Positions 52,582-62,153 of a stretch of DNA of 64,000 nucleotides are shown here, piece by piece. Source of the DNA: Bryobacterales bacterium F-183 (GTDB lineage Bacteria > Acidobacteriota > Terriglobia > Bryobacterales > Bryobacteraceae); contig AP025252.1 of the NCBI GenBank assembly GCA_016865505.2, positions 3,844,001-3,908,000 on the forward strand, in the 5' to 3' direction. The notes beneath the pieces are model-generated. The model was not told the origin of the DNA. It saw only the letters and a list, made by a program, of their open reading frames with translations, and searched no databases. Both the position numbers and the translations under genes were made by a program. Every line of letters begins with the position of its first letter. Position 1 is the first letter of the stretch.

Positions 52582-52995
52582 CTATTTTGACTTCGCCTTT
52601 GCCTTGGCCTGATACTGCGCCGTCACCTTGGTGGTGATGCCGCCGCGAGCCGTAAAGTCGCCGATGACGGTAGCGCTGTGCGGCTTGCAGGCCTTGACGA
52701 TATCTTCCAAAAAACGATTGGTGATGTTTTCCTGAAAGATGCCGATGTTGCGGTACGCCAGCATGTACATCTTGAGCGACTTCAACTCCACGCACCATTT
52801 ATCGGGCACATAGCGCAGGATGATGGTGCCGTGGTCCGGTAGACCGGTCTTGGGGCACACCGACGTGAACTCCGGCATGGCGATCTCAATCTCGTATCCA
52901 GATTTTGGATACTGATTCGGCCAGCACTCGAGTTCCGGCAGTTCGGCTTTAACGCCACTCGCGGCGTGTTCGTCTGTGTATTGCTTGTTAGCCAT
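52582..52995 (-). CDS. queF: 7-cyano-7-deazaguanine (preQ0) reductase
   Basis: The 137-aa unimodular QueF has the catalytic cysteine in PEFTSVCPKTGLPDHGTI and the family block ELKSLKMYMLAYRN, plus FQENITNRFLEDI. It reduces preQ0 to preQ1 for queuosine in tRNA. Its ATG overlaps the upstream gene by 8 bp. The Lys/Ala repeats at its end are a basic tail. Other que genes are not in the window. Confidence 0.95.
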   Translation of the reverse strand: MANKQYTDEHAASGVKAELPELECWPNQYPKSGYEIEIAMPEFTSVCPKTGLPDHGTIILRYVPDKWCVELKSLKMYMLAYRNIGIFQENITNRFLEDIVKACKPHSATVIGDFTARGGITTKVTAQYQAKAKAKSK

Positions 52996-54214
52996 TCGAA
53001 GAGAGTGTCCTTGCCAGAAGGTCGAGGAAGAGGCCCACGTCCGTGACTACGCCCACGGCCTGTCCCGTACCGCGGTCGCTGACTTTGGTAGCAACGGCAG
53101 GATTGATGTCGACGCACACCACCTTCACCCAAGCCGGCAGCATGTTGCCGACGGCGATGGAATGCAGCATCGAACCGAGCGACAGTACAAGACCCGCGCC
53201 ACGCAACTGTTCGGCGTACAGATCCTGTGCGCGGTTCATATCGGTGATGGTGTCGGGCAGGGGACCATCGTCGCGCAGGCTGCCTGCGAGTACGAACGGG
53301 ACGCCGGATTTGACGCACTCGTACATGATGCCGCTCTTGAGCTTGCCGGACTCGACGGCCGCCGCGATGCCGCCCGCGTGGTAGATCGCATTGATGGCGC
53401 GCATGTGGTTGCGGTGCCCATGCTCTTCGAGGCGCCCGTCGGACTGGCGTACGCCGAGCGAAGTGCCGAGCAGCGCGTTTTCGATATCGTGTACGCCGAG
53501 CGCGTTGCCGGCGAGCACTGCGTCCACCCAGCCATCGCGAATGAGCTTTGAAAACGGCGCGACTCCGCCGGTGTGCACAACAACGGGTCCCGATACGACC
53601 ACGATCTTCTGCCCTTGCTCGCGCGCCTGGCGCATGAGAGCGACGGTCTGCCGGATCGCCGTTTCCACCTGGCGTTCGGACGAGATGCCGTTGCTCATAA
53701 AGGCGAAGGCCAGACGGTCGCGCTCTTTGGATTCCGGAATGACGCGGATGCCGCGCATGCCGATCACGACATGGTCACCGGCCTTGAGGTCGCGCAGTTT
53801 GCGGCAGATGGCTTGGCCGTCGCGTACGACGATCATGCCGTCCATGCGGTGATTCTGCGTTTCCACCCATTTTCCGGAACATTTTACAAGTGTTCTGTAG
53901 TTTGTAGTGGAATAGAAATCCTCTGGCGCGCAGCGATCCTTCTCGACGGGCCGGAGTTCCGCGTCTCCGCTATCGACGGGCGAACAGCCGAGACCAAGCA
54001 ACTGGGCTAGTACCAGGTCCATCTGTTCGGGCGTCTCGGTCTCTACCTTGAGGCGGAGATAGGACGGGTCCGAGTTGGTACGTCCGATGCGGAACTGTTC
54101 CACTTCGTACCGGCCGCTGTACTCGATCACGGTGTCGAAAATACGTTCCATGATGTGCGAGTCGATGAGGTGGCCTTCGGCCTCCACGACCTCATGGATT
54201 CTTAATAGGGACAT
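52988..54214 (-). CDS. LOR/SDH-type protein (TIGR00300 family; possible ornithine cyclodeaminase)
   Basis: The 408-aa protein matches the TIGR00300/LOR-SDH family: an N-terminal domain of about 100 residues (EVVEAEGHLIDSHIMERIFD) and a Rossmann-like C-terminal domain with VVSGPVVVHTGGVAPFSKLI, EEHGHRNHMRAINAIYHAGG and VCVDINPAVATKVSDRG. In cyanobacteria this domain, fused to arginine dihydrolase, makes proline from ornithine; archaeal members act alone. Here no dihydrolase domain is fused. It is divergent from ispH and co-translated with queF. Confidence 0.85.
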   Translation of the reverse strand: MSLLRIHEVVEAEGHLIDSHIMERIFDTVIEYSGRYEVEQFRIGRTNSDPSYLRLKVETETPEQMDLVLAQLLGLGCSPVDSGDAELRPVEKDRCAPEDFYSTTNYRTLVKCSGKWVETQNHRMDGMIVVRDGQAICRKLRDLKAGDHVVIGMRGIRVIPESKERDRLAFAFMSNGISSERQVETAIRQTVALMRQAREQGQKIVVVSGPVVVHTGGVAPFSKLIRDGWVDAVLAGNALGVHDIENALLGTSLGVRQSDGRLEEHGHRNHMRAINAIYHAGGIAAAVESGKLKSGIMYECVKSGVPFVLAGSLRDDGPLPDTITDMNRAQDLYAEQLRGAGLVLSLGSMLHSIAVGNMLPAWVKVVCVDINPAVATKVSDRGTGQAVGVVTDVGLFLDLLARTLSSNG

Positions 54215-54263
54215 TGGGATAGAACCAGGATAGCGGATGGTGGAAGAACGCTATACTGAGGGT

Positions 54264-55259
54264 ATGTCAAAGGCAGGTTCGCCCGCGGCGGCAAAGGGAG
54301 TCATTCTCCTGAAACCGCGCGGCTTTTGTGCAGGAGTCGTGCGCGCGATCGACGTTGTAAAGATCGTGCTCAGCATGTACGGCTCGCCAATCTATGTGCG
54401 TAAGGAAATTGTTCACAACAAGCATGTGGTGGACGAGTTGCGCGCAGCCGGGGCGATCTTCGTCGACGAGTTGCATGAGGTGCCTCAGGGCGAACGGGTG
54501 ATCTTCAGCGCGCACGGGGTTTCGCCGGCGGTTCGTGAAGAGGCCAAGGCCCGGAACTTAAAGGTGATCGACGCCACCTGCCCGCTGGTCACAAAGGTCC
54601 ATATCGAGGCGGTGAAGTTCGCGCGCAAGGGCTATACCATCGTCCTCATCGGCCACAAGGATCATGACGAAGTGGTGGGTACCTTGGGCGAGGCTCCAGC
54701 TTCGACCGTTTTGGTCGAAAACGAAGCCGATGTCGACGCTTTGACGGTGCCCGATCCGTCCAAGGTGGCCTACATCACGCAGACCACGCTGAGCCTGGAC
54801 GAAACGATCGGTATCATTCAGCGGCTGAGAGAGCGCTTTCCGCAGATTGAAGGTCCGCACGCGCAGGACATCTGTTACGCGACCGAGAATCGCCAGGTGG
54901 CGGTGAAGGCCGTGGTTCCGATGTGCGACCTGCTGCTGGTGGTGGGCTCGCAGAACAGTTCGAATTCGCGCCGTCTGGTGGAGGTTTGCGTCCAGGGCGG
55001 CGTACCCGCGCACCTGGTGGACGACCATCGCGAAATCAAGCCGGAATGGCTGGAAAATGTCGGCACCGTAGCGGTGACGGCTGGCGCGTCGGCACCGGAA
55101 AACCTCGTACAGGATCTGATCGCACACTTGCAGAGCCAAGGCTTTGGCTCGGTTCAGGAAATGGAAATCAAGGAAGAGGATGTGCGTTTTTCGCTTCCCA
55201 ACGGCCTTGATCCATCTTCGCTTGTAAAATTGACGCCCTTGACCGCGTCCGTTAGTTGA
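54264..55259 (+). CDS. ispH: 4-hydroxy-3-methylbut-2-enyl diphosphate reductase
   Basis: The 331-aa iron-sulphur enzyme has the cluster cysteines in KPRGFCAGVVRAI, VIDATCPLVTKVH and MCDLLLVVGSQNSSN, and the catalytic TQTTLSLDET. It makes IPP and DMAPP in the last step of the MEP pathway. I chose ATG 54264, preceded by GAGGG; ATG 54237 in the same frame is an alternative but lies before a TATACT (54252-54257) that may be the -10. It stands at the head of the hopanoid operon and so feeds it with precursor. Confidence 0.94.
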   Translation: MSKAGSPAAAKGVILLKPRGFCAGVVRAIDVVKIVLSMYGSPIYVRKEIVHNKHVVDELRAAGAIFVDELHEVPQGERVIFSAHGVSPAVREEAKARNLKVIDATCPLVTKVHIEAVKFARKGYTIVLIGHKDHDEVVGTLGEAPASTVLVENEADVDALTVPDPSKVAYITQTTLSLDETIGIIQRLRERFPQIEGPHAQDICYATENRQVAVKAVVPMCDLLLVVGSQNSSNSRRLVEVCVQGGVPAHLVDDHREIKPEWLENVGTVAVTAGASAPENLVQDLIAHLQSQGFGSVQEMEIKEEDVRFSLPNGLDPSSLVKLTPLTASVS

Positions 55260-55279
55260 GGTCCCGCATCGAAACAATA

Positions 55280-57202
55280 ATGAGTTCGGGCTTTCAGGTG
55301 ACAGAGAGTGTGCTGGCGCGTTTGGGAACCGCCGAACGCAAAGCCGCCGACGCTCTGTTGCGCATGCAGACCCCGGAAGGATACTGGTGGGCGGAACTCA
55401 CCGCGGATTCGACGCTCGAAAGCGACTGGATCCTGTTGCAGTTATGGATGCAGCCTCCGGATGCCGACGGCGTGTGGCGTCCTCGCAACCGGGCGCAGAT
55501 CGAGCGTGCGATCGGGTCCATTCTGCGGCGGCAGAACGCAGACGGCGGCTTCAGCATCTATCACGGCGGACCTTCGGAGATTTCGGCTTCCGTCAAGGCG
55601 TACTTCGCCCTTAAACTCTGGGGGCAAAACCCGTCCGAGTTGGCGAAGTTGCGGGAATGTATCTATTCCCTGGGTGGATTGCAGGCCGCGAACTCGTACA
55701 CCAAGATCAACCTGGGGCTCTTCGGCCTCTACCCGCGCGAACATACCCCGACGGTGCCGCCCGAACTGATCCTGGCGGGCAAGCTGATTTACGACATGTC
55801 GTCGTGGTCTCGCGCGATTGTCGTACCGCTGGCGATTGTACAGTCCGCCAATCCGAATCGCCCGGTGCCCAAGGGCTTTACTCTCGAAGAACTGCTGATC
55901 CCCGGTAAGGCAATGGGGCAGGCGATTGACGCTGGCTGGCTGTCCTGGCGCGGATTCTTTGAGCGCCTCGATGGCTACCTCAAGCTTTGGGAACGCCGGG
56001 GCCTCAAGGGGATTCGGCAAAAAGCGATTCAACGCTGCGAAGCGTGGATGCTTGCGCATACCCGCAAGTCCGACGGCGTCGCGGCGATTTACCCGCCCAT
56101 GATGTACACGATCATGGCGTTGGACGTCCTTGGGTATGCGCCCGATCATCCGCATCAGGTGGAGGCTCGTACGCAGTTTGACCGTCTGATGGTGGATCGC
56201 CCGGACACCGGCGAGTTCTACTTTCAGCCTTGTTTTTCGGTGGTGTGGGACACGGCGATTGCGGCGTTCGCGGTTGGCGAATCCGGCGCCGGACCTGCGT
56301 CCAGCATGCAGCGCTGTGGCGACTGGTTACTTACCAAGGAAGTCCGCGAAAAGGGCGACTGGTCGGTAAAGCGGCCGAACCTGGAGCCTTCTGGCTGGTA
56401 CTTCGAGTTCGCCAATGAGTTTTACCCGGACATCGACGATACGGCGATGGTGCTGCTCGCTCTGGAACACGCCAAAGCCCGCGACGAAGTGGCCTGGAAC
56501 GCCACTCGCAAGCGCGCCGTCAACTGGTTGTTGGGCATGCAGTCCAGGGACGGTGGTTGGGCGGCGTTCGACGTCGACAACAATCGCAACGCACTCACTC
56601 ATGTGCCGTTTGCCGATCACAACGCGATGCTCGACCCGACGTGCCCGGACATCACCGGCCGCGTGCTCGAAGCGTTGGCGCGCTTCCGTGGCCATGACGA
56701 CCCGGCGATCCGCCGCGGCATTGACTATCTGATCAATACCCAGACGTCCGAAGGCAGTTGGTACGGCCGGTGGGGCGTCGGCTATGTGTACGGCACCTGC
56801 TTTGCCTTGCGAGGTCTGCAGGCCGCCGGTGAAAGCGACCGTGAGGCGCATGTCCTGCGGGGTGGCGAATGGCTGCGGTCGATTCAGAACGCCGACGGCG
56901 GCTGGGGCGAAAGCTGCGCTTCTTATGACAAGAACGGGTTTGTCGCGGGGCCGAGTACGGCATCGCAGACCGCCTGGGCGGTGATGGGGCTTGTCGCTGG
57001 TGGCGACACGACCTCAGGTAGCGTGCGCAAGGGCATCGAGTACCTTTGCGACACGCAGAAGGCCGACGGCACCTGGGACGAGCCGTACGCAACGGGCACC
57101 GGCTTTCCACGCGTCTTTTATTTGAACTATCACTTGTACCGGAATTCATTTCCGCTGCTGGCGCTCGCGGCCTACCGCAAAGCGCAGAACGGGGAGTCTT
57201 AA
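55280..57202 (+). CDS. shc: Squalene-hopene cyclase
   Basis: The 640-aa cyclase has the catalytic DxDD motif in YPDIDDTAMVLLAL and repeated QW motifs (QNADGGFSIY, QSRDGGWAAF, QNADGGWGES, QKADGTWDE). It folds squalene to hopene, the parent hopanoid, at the membrane. The start ATG 55280 comes 20 nt after ispH; an in-frame TTG 8 codons upstream overlaps ispH and is less likely. Confidence 0.96.
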   Translation: MSSGFQVTESVLARLGTAERKAADALLRMQTPEGYWWAELTADSTLESDWILLQLWMQPPDADGVWRPRNRAQIERAIGSILRRQNADGGFSIYHGGPSEISASVKAYFALKLWGQNPSELAKLRECIYSLGGLQAANSYTKINLGLFGLYPREHTPTVPPELILAGKLIYDMSSWSRAIVVPLAIVQSANPNRPVPKGFTLEELLIPGKAMGQAIDAGWLSWRGFFERLDGYLKLWERRGLKGIRQKAIQRCEAWMLAHTRKSDGVAAIYPPMMYTIMALDVLGYAPDHPHQVEARTQFDRLMVDRPDTGEFYFQPCFSVVWDTAIAAFAVGESGAGPASSMQRCGDWLLTKEVREKGDWSVKRPNLEPSGWYFEFANEFYPDIDDTAMVLLALEHAKARDEVAWNATRKRAVNWLLGMQSRDGGWAAFDVDNNRNALTHVPFADHNAMLDPTCPDITGRVLEALARFRGHDDPAIRRGIDYLINTQTSEGSWYGRWGVGYVYGTCFALRGLQAAGESDREAHVLRGGEWLRSIQNADGGWGESCASYDKNGFVAGPSTASQTAWAVMGLVAGGDTTSGSVRKGIEYLCDTQKADGTWDEPYATGTGFPRVFYLNYHLYRNSFPLLALAAYRKAQNGES

Positions 57203-57207
57203 TACAT

Positions 57208-58320
57208 ATGCGAATGCCTTTGTCGATGGTGGCCACCATGGCCGGATACATTGCAAAGAATAAGCTGCGCCCGCGCGCGGAATGGCAGAAAACCGTAGTG
57301 GTCGACGAGGATTCGTCGAATCCGTTTCGCATCATCCACACCTTGCGTACGGATGGCGAACGCGATCCGCATCCGATGATCAACAAGCGGTTCCCCATCG
57401 TGTTGATGCTCGAGCCGCTCCATGCCTGCAACCTCACTTGTACAGGCTGCGGCCGTATTCGCGAGTACGAATCGACCATCCGCGAGCGCCTCACGGCGGC
57501 AGAATGCATTGCGGCGTCCGACGAGTGCGGCGCGCCCATCGTGTCCATCTGCGGCGGCGAACCCTTCCTGCATCCGGAAATCCACACGATGACGGCGGGC
57601 ATTATCGAAAAGGGCCGCCACGTCATCCTTTGCACCAACGGCATGTTCCTGCGCAAAAAAGCCAAGGACTTCAAGCCGTCCACCAACCTGTTCTTCAACG
57701 TCCACCTGGACGGCTTGCAGAAGAATCACGACATTGCCGTGGAACGCGAAGGCGTGTACGCGGAAGCGATCGAAGGCATCAAGCATGCCAAGAGCCTGGG
57801 CTTCCAGGTGATGACCAACACCACGGTCTACAAAGAGACCGACATGAACGAGATCTGGCAGCTCTTCGAGTACCTGGAAACCTTGGGTGTCGATGGGCAT
57901 GCGATTTCGCCGGCCTACGGCTATTCGGCGGTGAACGATCGCGAGATCTTTATGACCCGCGACGACATCGTCGAAAAGTTCAAGGACATCGAGAAGTTCG
58001 ACAAGCGCTTCCCGCTGACCCACAACCCGGTGTTCCTGGAATTCCTGTCGGGCAAGCGCGAACTGCCGTGTACGGCGTGGGGCAACCCGACCTACAACGT
58101 CAAAGGCTGGAAAGGCCCGTGCTACCTGATCACGGACAACCACTACAAGACCTTTGAAGATCTCATGACCAAGACGCGCTGGAACGATTACGGCGCGGGC
58201 AACGATCCTCGCTGCGAACATTGCATGGTCCACTGCGGCTACGAACCGTCGGCCGCGCTGGGCATCAATGGCAAGTTCATGGACACGTTCAAGCAGATTT
58301 CCTGGTTGTTGAGCAAGTAA
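57208..58320 (+). CDS. hpnH: Adenosylhopane synthase, radical SAM
   Basis: The 370-aa radical SAM protein has CxxxCxxC in EPLHACNLTCTGCGRIREYE, GGEPFLHPEI and a SPASM-like C-terminal set of cysteines (DPRCEHCMVHCGYEP). HpnH joins an adenosyl radical to diploptene, starting C35 hopanoid side chains. The ATG follows shc by 5 nt. Confidence 0.95.
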   Translation: MRMPLSMVATMAGYIAKNKLRPRAEWQKTVVVDEDSSNPFRIIHTLRTDGERDPHPMINKRFPIVLMLEPLHACNLTCTGCGRIREYESTIRERLTAAECIAASDECGAPIVSICGGEPFLHPEIHTMTAGIIEKGRHVILCTNGMFLRKKAKDFKPSTNLFFNVHLDGLQKNHDIAVEREGVYAEAIEGIKHAKSLGFQVMTNTTVYKETDMNEIWQLFEYLETLGVDGHAISPAYGYSAVNDREIFMTRDDIVEKFKDIEKFDKRFPLTHNPVFLEFLSGKRELPCTAWGNPTYNVKGWKGPCYLITDNHYKTFEDLMTKTRWNDYGAGNDPRCEHCMVHCGYEPSAALGINGKFMDTFKQISWLLSK

Positions 58321-58331
58321 ATCAACCCCGC

Positions 58332-59312
58332 TTGAAACCCGTCCTCGTCACTGGCGCTAGCGGTTTTCTGGGCTGGCATGTTGCAAAGATGCTGGCTGCT
58401 AAAGGGATGCGTGTCAAAGCACTCGTCCGCCAAGGCAGCCGGCTACGCGACCTGCCGGACGTAGAAGCCGTTACTGGAGATCTGCGCGATGCCGCCTCGG
58501 TGGAGCGCGCGATGTCCGGCTGCGGACTGGTGTTCCATGTCGCCGCCGATTACCGCCTGTGGTCCCCCAATCCGGACGATCTGTACCAGTCGAACGTGAA
58601 CGGGACACGAAATGTACTGGCCGCCGCCGTACACAATGCGGTGGATCGCGTGGTGTACACCAGCACGGTCGGCTGCATCGGCATGCCCGGCGACGGTACG
58701 CAGGGCGATGAGACCACGCCCGTCTCGCTGGATGAGATGACCGGGCACTACAAACGGTCCAAGTTCCTGGCCGAACAGGAAGCGCTGGAGTTCGCCGCCA
58801 AAGGACTTCCCGTCGTAATTGTGAATCCAACGGCCCCCGTCGGCGATCACGACTTTAAGCCCACCCCGACGGGCAAGATCATCGTGGACTTCCTCACCGG
58901 CAAGATGCCAGCGTATGTCGACACCGGCCTGAACATCGTGGATGCGGGCGAAACGGCGCATGGCCATTGGCTTGCTTGCGAACTTGGCAAGCCCGGTGAG
59001 CGTTATATCTTGGGTGGAACCGACCTCAGCCTTCGACAGATTCTCGACACTCTCGCCTCCATCAGCGGTCTTCCCGCTCCTAAGGTGCAGATTCCGTACC
59101 CCATCGCGTACGCCGCCGGTTGGTGTAGCACCGCCTGGGCGGACCTCACCGGCCGCGAACCTCGCGCACCGCTCGAAGGCGTCCGCATGGCCAAGAAAAA
59201 GATGTGGGTGAGCCACGAAAAAGCCACTCGCGAACTCGGATTTCAGCCCGGGACACCGGATAAGGCCCTGCGCCGCGCGGTGGACTGGTTCCAGGCGAAC
59301 GGCTATGTCTAA
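58332..59312 (+). CDS. hpnA: Hopanoid-associated sugar epimerase/dehydratase-like protein
   Basis: The 326-aa extended SDR protein has VLVTGASGFLGWHVAK at the start, VYTSTVGCIG and the catalytic YKRSK, and matches HpnA (TIGR03466). It probably modifies the ribosyl-derived part of the hopanoid side chain or its sugar, but the exact step is unproven. The start is TTG 58332 without clear Shine-Dalgarno; it overlaps hpnG by 8 bp. Confidence 0.9.
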   Translation: MKPVLVTGASGFLGWHVAKMLAAKGMRVKALVRQGSRLRDLPDVEAVTGDLRDAASVERAMSGCGLVFHVAADYRLWSPNPDDLYQSNVNGTRNVLAAAVHNAVDRVVYTSTVGCIGMPGDGTQGDETTPVSLDEMTGHYKRSKFLAEQEALEFAAKGLPVVIVNPTAPVGDHDFKPTPTGKIIVDFLTGKMPAYVDTGLNIVDAGETAHGHWLACELGKPGERYILGGTDLSLRQILDTLASISGLPAPKVQIPYPIAYAAGWCSTAWADLTGREPRAPLEGVRMAKKKMWVSHEKATRELGFQPGTPDKALRRAVDWFQANGYV

Positions 59313-60006
59313 TTCCGCGATCCTCATCGTCGCGTCCGAGGCTCGCGAGTTCCGCGGGATCCTGCGGCATTGCAGCGAGGTCCAGAATCTGGACTGGGGC
59401 ATCGACTTTGCGGCTTCGGCCCAGTCGCGCCAAGGCTCCAAAGTAGTTTGCGTCGCCAATGGGCCTGGTTTTCGCTGTGCGGAAAAAGCCATGCAGGTGG
59501 CGACCTCGAAAGGCACCTACCGCGCGGTGTTCAGCACCGGCTTCTGCGGTGGCCTCGACCCGGCACTTGCGGTGGGCGATGTCGTCGAAGCCGCCGCCGT
59601 ACTCGATGTCGCAGCGGGTGAACGGTACCGCTGCGCCAAAGGTACCGATGCGGTGGTCGCGTCGGTAGATCGTATTGCCGCCACGGCCGAAGAGAAAGCC
59701 GCTCTGCACGCTGCTACGGGAGCCTCTGTCGTCGAGATGGAAGCGGCCGTAGTCGCTCGTTATGCCGCCGCCCAGGATGCGGCGTTCTACTGTGTCCGCG
59801 CGATTTCCGACACAGCCGACCACACCTTCGAAATCGAAATGAATCAGTTCCGCGACGCTGAGGGCCGCTTTGCCAAGGGCCGCATCGTGCTCGAAGCGCT
59901 GAAGCGACCCTTCACGCGCATCCCCGGGCTACTCGCGCTCGACCGGAACTGCAAACTTGCGGAAGACCGATTGGGAGACTTCTTTGCCAACTGCAACTTT
60001 GCCTAA
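59305..60006 (+). CDS. hpnG: Hopanoid nucleosidase/phosphorylase HpnG
   Basis: The 233-aa protein is of the nucleoside phosphorylase/MTA-nucleosidase type: VANGPGFRCAEKAM, FSTGFCGGLDPALAVGDVV and SVVEMEAAVVARYA with the substrate glutamates. HpnG removes adenine from adenosylhopane to give ribosylhopane. It lies in coupled order after hpnA. Confidence 0.9.
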   Translation: MSNSAILIVASEAREFRGILRHCSEVQNLDWGIDFAASAQSRQGSKVVCVANGPGFRCAEKAMQVATSKGTYRAVFSTGFCGGLDPALAVGDVVEAAAVLDVAAGERYRCAKGTDAVVASVDRIAATAEEKAALHAATGASVVEMEAAVVARYAAAQDAAFYCVRAISDTADHTFEIEMNQFRDAEGRFAKGRIVLEALKRPFTRIPGLLALDRNCKLAEDRLGDFFANCNFA

Positions 60007-60046
60007 CCAGGTAGCAGGTTCGAACCAGGCCCCGCCACCGGCGCAG

Positions 60047-61108
60047 ATGAAAGCCGCCGTGTACACCGGCGAGGGTCAGATTGCCGTACAGGACGTGCCG
60101 ACGCCAGAGCTTGGCGCGGGCGAGATCCTGATCCGCGTGGAAGCGTGCGGCATCTGCCATACCGATCTCAAAAAGATTGAGTACGACCTGCTGCCGGCCC
60201 CGCGCATCTACGGACATGAGACTGCCGGTGTGGTCGCGGCCGTAGGCGAAGGCGTCTCGAAGTACAAGATTGGCGATCGCGTCATTGTTTTCCACCACAT
60301 ACCCTGCCGCAACTGCTTTTACTGTTCGCGCAAGCTGTATGCCCAGTGCGCCACGTACAAGAAGGTCGGCGTGACGGCCGGTTTCGCGCCCGCCGGCGGC
60401 GGCTTTGCCCAGTACGTCCGGGTGATGGACTGGATTGTAAAGGACGGCGTCGAGATCATCCCCGATGGCGTACCGTTCGATCGCGCGGCGTTTGTCGAGC
60501 CGGTGAACACCTGCCTCAAGGCAGTAGTCCAGATCGACCCCAAGCCCCAGGACGTTGTATGCGTACTAGGCCAGGGGCCTATCGGTTTGATTTTTACGAT
60601 GATGCTGCAGCGCATCGGATGCCGGATTTTGGCCACCGATACCTTCCAGACACGCCGTGAATTGGCCTCCAAATTCGGTGCCTTAGGGGTCTATCATCCG
60701 GTCACGGAGGGGGCCAAGCTGGAAGAGATGGTGGCGAATCTCACAGAAGGTCGGGGAGCCGACATGGTGATTGTCGCCGCCTCCGCACCCGGCATCGTGG
60801 ACCAGGCCATCCGGTGTACCCGTCCAGGCGCTACAATTCTATTGTTTGCACAAACTTCGGACACAGAACGGATCGAGGTCTCGGGCGCGAGCATCTGTAA
60901 AGACGAGAGAATGTTAACGGGAGCTTACAGCGCGTCGGTGGACCTGCAGGCGGAGTCCGCACGTCTTGTGTTTTCAGGCGATTTGCCCGTTGAGGAGCTC
61001 ATTACGCATCGCGTTACGCTGGATGAAATCAGGAAAGGGATCGACCTCGCTTTACACCCAGGTGAAGAATCGCTGAAGATAGTAGTACAACCACAGAGGT
61101 GGTCATAG
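60047..61108 (+). CDS. Zinc-dependent medium-chain dehydrogenase 1 of hopanoid operon
   Basis: The 353-aa protein is an alcohol/sorbitol dehydrogenase-type MDR: CGICHTD and GHETAG for catalytic zinc with E in FVEPVNTC, four structural cysteines (CRNCFYCSRKLYAQC) and Rossmann VLGQGPIGLIF. It should oxidise or reduce an alcohol with NAD(P). The start is uncertain: ATG 60047 matches the fold, but the frame is open from TTG 59957 or 59999, overlapping hpnG. Substrate could be a hopanoid side-chain hydroxyl or an aldehyde. Confidence 0.87.
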   Translation: MKAAVYTGEGQIAVQDVPTPELGAGEILIRVEACGICHTDLKKIEYDLLPAPRIYGHETAGVVAAVGEGVSKYKIGDRVIVFHHIPCRNCFYCSRKLYAQCATYKKVGVTAGFAPAGGGFAQYVRVMDWIVKDGVEIIPDGVPFDRAAFVEPVNTCLKAVVQIDPKPQDVVCVLGQGPIGLIFTMMLQRIGCRILATDTFQTRRELASKFGALGVYHPVTEGAKLEEMVANLTEGRGADMVIVAASAPGIVDQAIRCTRPGATILLFAQTSDTERIEVSGASICKDERMLTGAYSASVDLQAESARLVFSGDLPVEELITHRVTLDEIRKGIDLALHPGEESLKIVVQPQRWS

Positions 61109-62148
61109 TGAATAAAGAGATGATGGCTGCCGTTCTCTACGGGCGAGAGCACCTGGAGATCGAATCGGTAGCCGTGCCCGAAATAGGGCCAGGCGATGTG
61201 TTAGTGCGCGTCCGCACCGCGCTTACGTGTGGTACAGACGTCAAAGTGTTCCGCCGTGGTTACCACGCGCGGATGATTGTCCCGCCCGCTTTGTTCGGCC
61301 ATGAACTGGCCGGCGATATTGTCGCAGTGGGGGACAGTGTAAAGGGCTTTCGCCCCGGGCAACGCATCGTCGCTGCAAATTCCGCACCTTGCGACCAGTG
61401 TTTTTACTGCCGCCGCGGATTGCAAAACCTTTGCGAGGATCTGCTGTTCAACAACGGCGCTTACGCCGAATACATCCGCGTACCTGCGCGGATCGTAGAA
61501 AAGAACATGTATGAGATCCCGGAACAGATTACGTACCAGGACGCCGCTTTGGTCGAGCCTCTGGCCTGCGTGTTGCGCGGCCTTGAGGAAACGGGCATCA
61601 TGCCCGGTGACTCGATCGCGGTAATGGGCCTGGGACCCATCGGAGCGATGTTCGTACGCCTCGCCAAGGTGTACGGCGCGCGTGTCATCGCCATTGGACG
61701 CCGCAAGAGCCAGCTCGATCGCGCCGCAGAGATGGGCGCTGCCGAGGGCATCATCGCGGCCGACGGCGTGGACATCGTCCCGCAGGTGAAGGCGCTCACC
61801 AACGGGCGAGGCGTCGATGTCGCGATTGAAGCTGTGGGACATCCCGCCGCCTGGCAGACTGCGGTACGCATGCTGCGCCGCGGCGGCACCGTCAATTTCT
61901 TTGGCGGCTGCCCCAGCGACACCACGGTGCATCTCGACACCAACATGCTGCATTATTCCGAGATCACCTGCAAGGCGAGCTTCCACCACACGCCCAAGCA
62001 CATCCAAAAGGCTTTGGAACTGGTGTCGAACGGCGATATCTCGTCGCGCGACTTTGTGAACCGCGTCGAACCGCTGTCGAACCTGCTCGAAGTGATGCGC
62101 CACCTCATGAGCCACAACGGCCACATGAAGACGGCCATCATCCCCTAA
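61108..62148 (+). CDS. Zinc-dependent medium-chain dehydrogenase 2 of hopanoid operon
   Basis: The 346-aa protein is a second MDR enzyme: TCGTDVKVFRRG and GHELAG for catalytic zinc, CDQCFYCRRGLQNLC for structural zinc and MGLGPIGAMFVRLAK for NAD(P). The GTG 61108 overlaps the stop of the first enzyme and follows AGAGGTGG by 6 nt. It is related to sorbitol/threonine dehydrogenases. Side-by-side position hints that both work on one substrate or form a hetero-complex. Confidence 0.87.
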   Translation: MNKEMMAAVLYGREHLEIESVAVPEIGPGDVLVRVRTALTCGTDVKVFRRGYHARMIVPPALFGHELAGDIVAVGDSVKGFRPGQRIVAANSAPCDQCFYCRRGLQNLCEDLLFNNGAYAEYIRVPARIVEKNMYEIPEQITYQDAALVEPLACVLRGLEETGIMPGDSIAVMGLGPIGAMFVRLAKVYGARVIAIGRRKSQLDRAAEMGAAEGIIAADGVDIVPQVKALTNGRGVDVAIEAVGHPAAWQTAVRMLRRGGTVNFFGGCPSDTTVHLDTNMLHYSEITCKASFHHTPKHIQKALELVSNGDISSRDFVNRVEPLSNLLEVMRHLMSHNGHMKTAIIP

Positions 62149-62153
62149 GGGCC

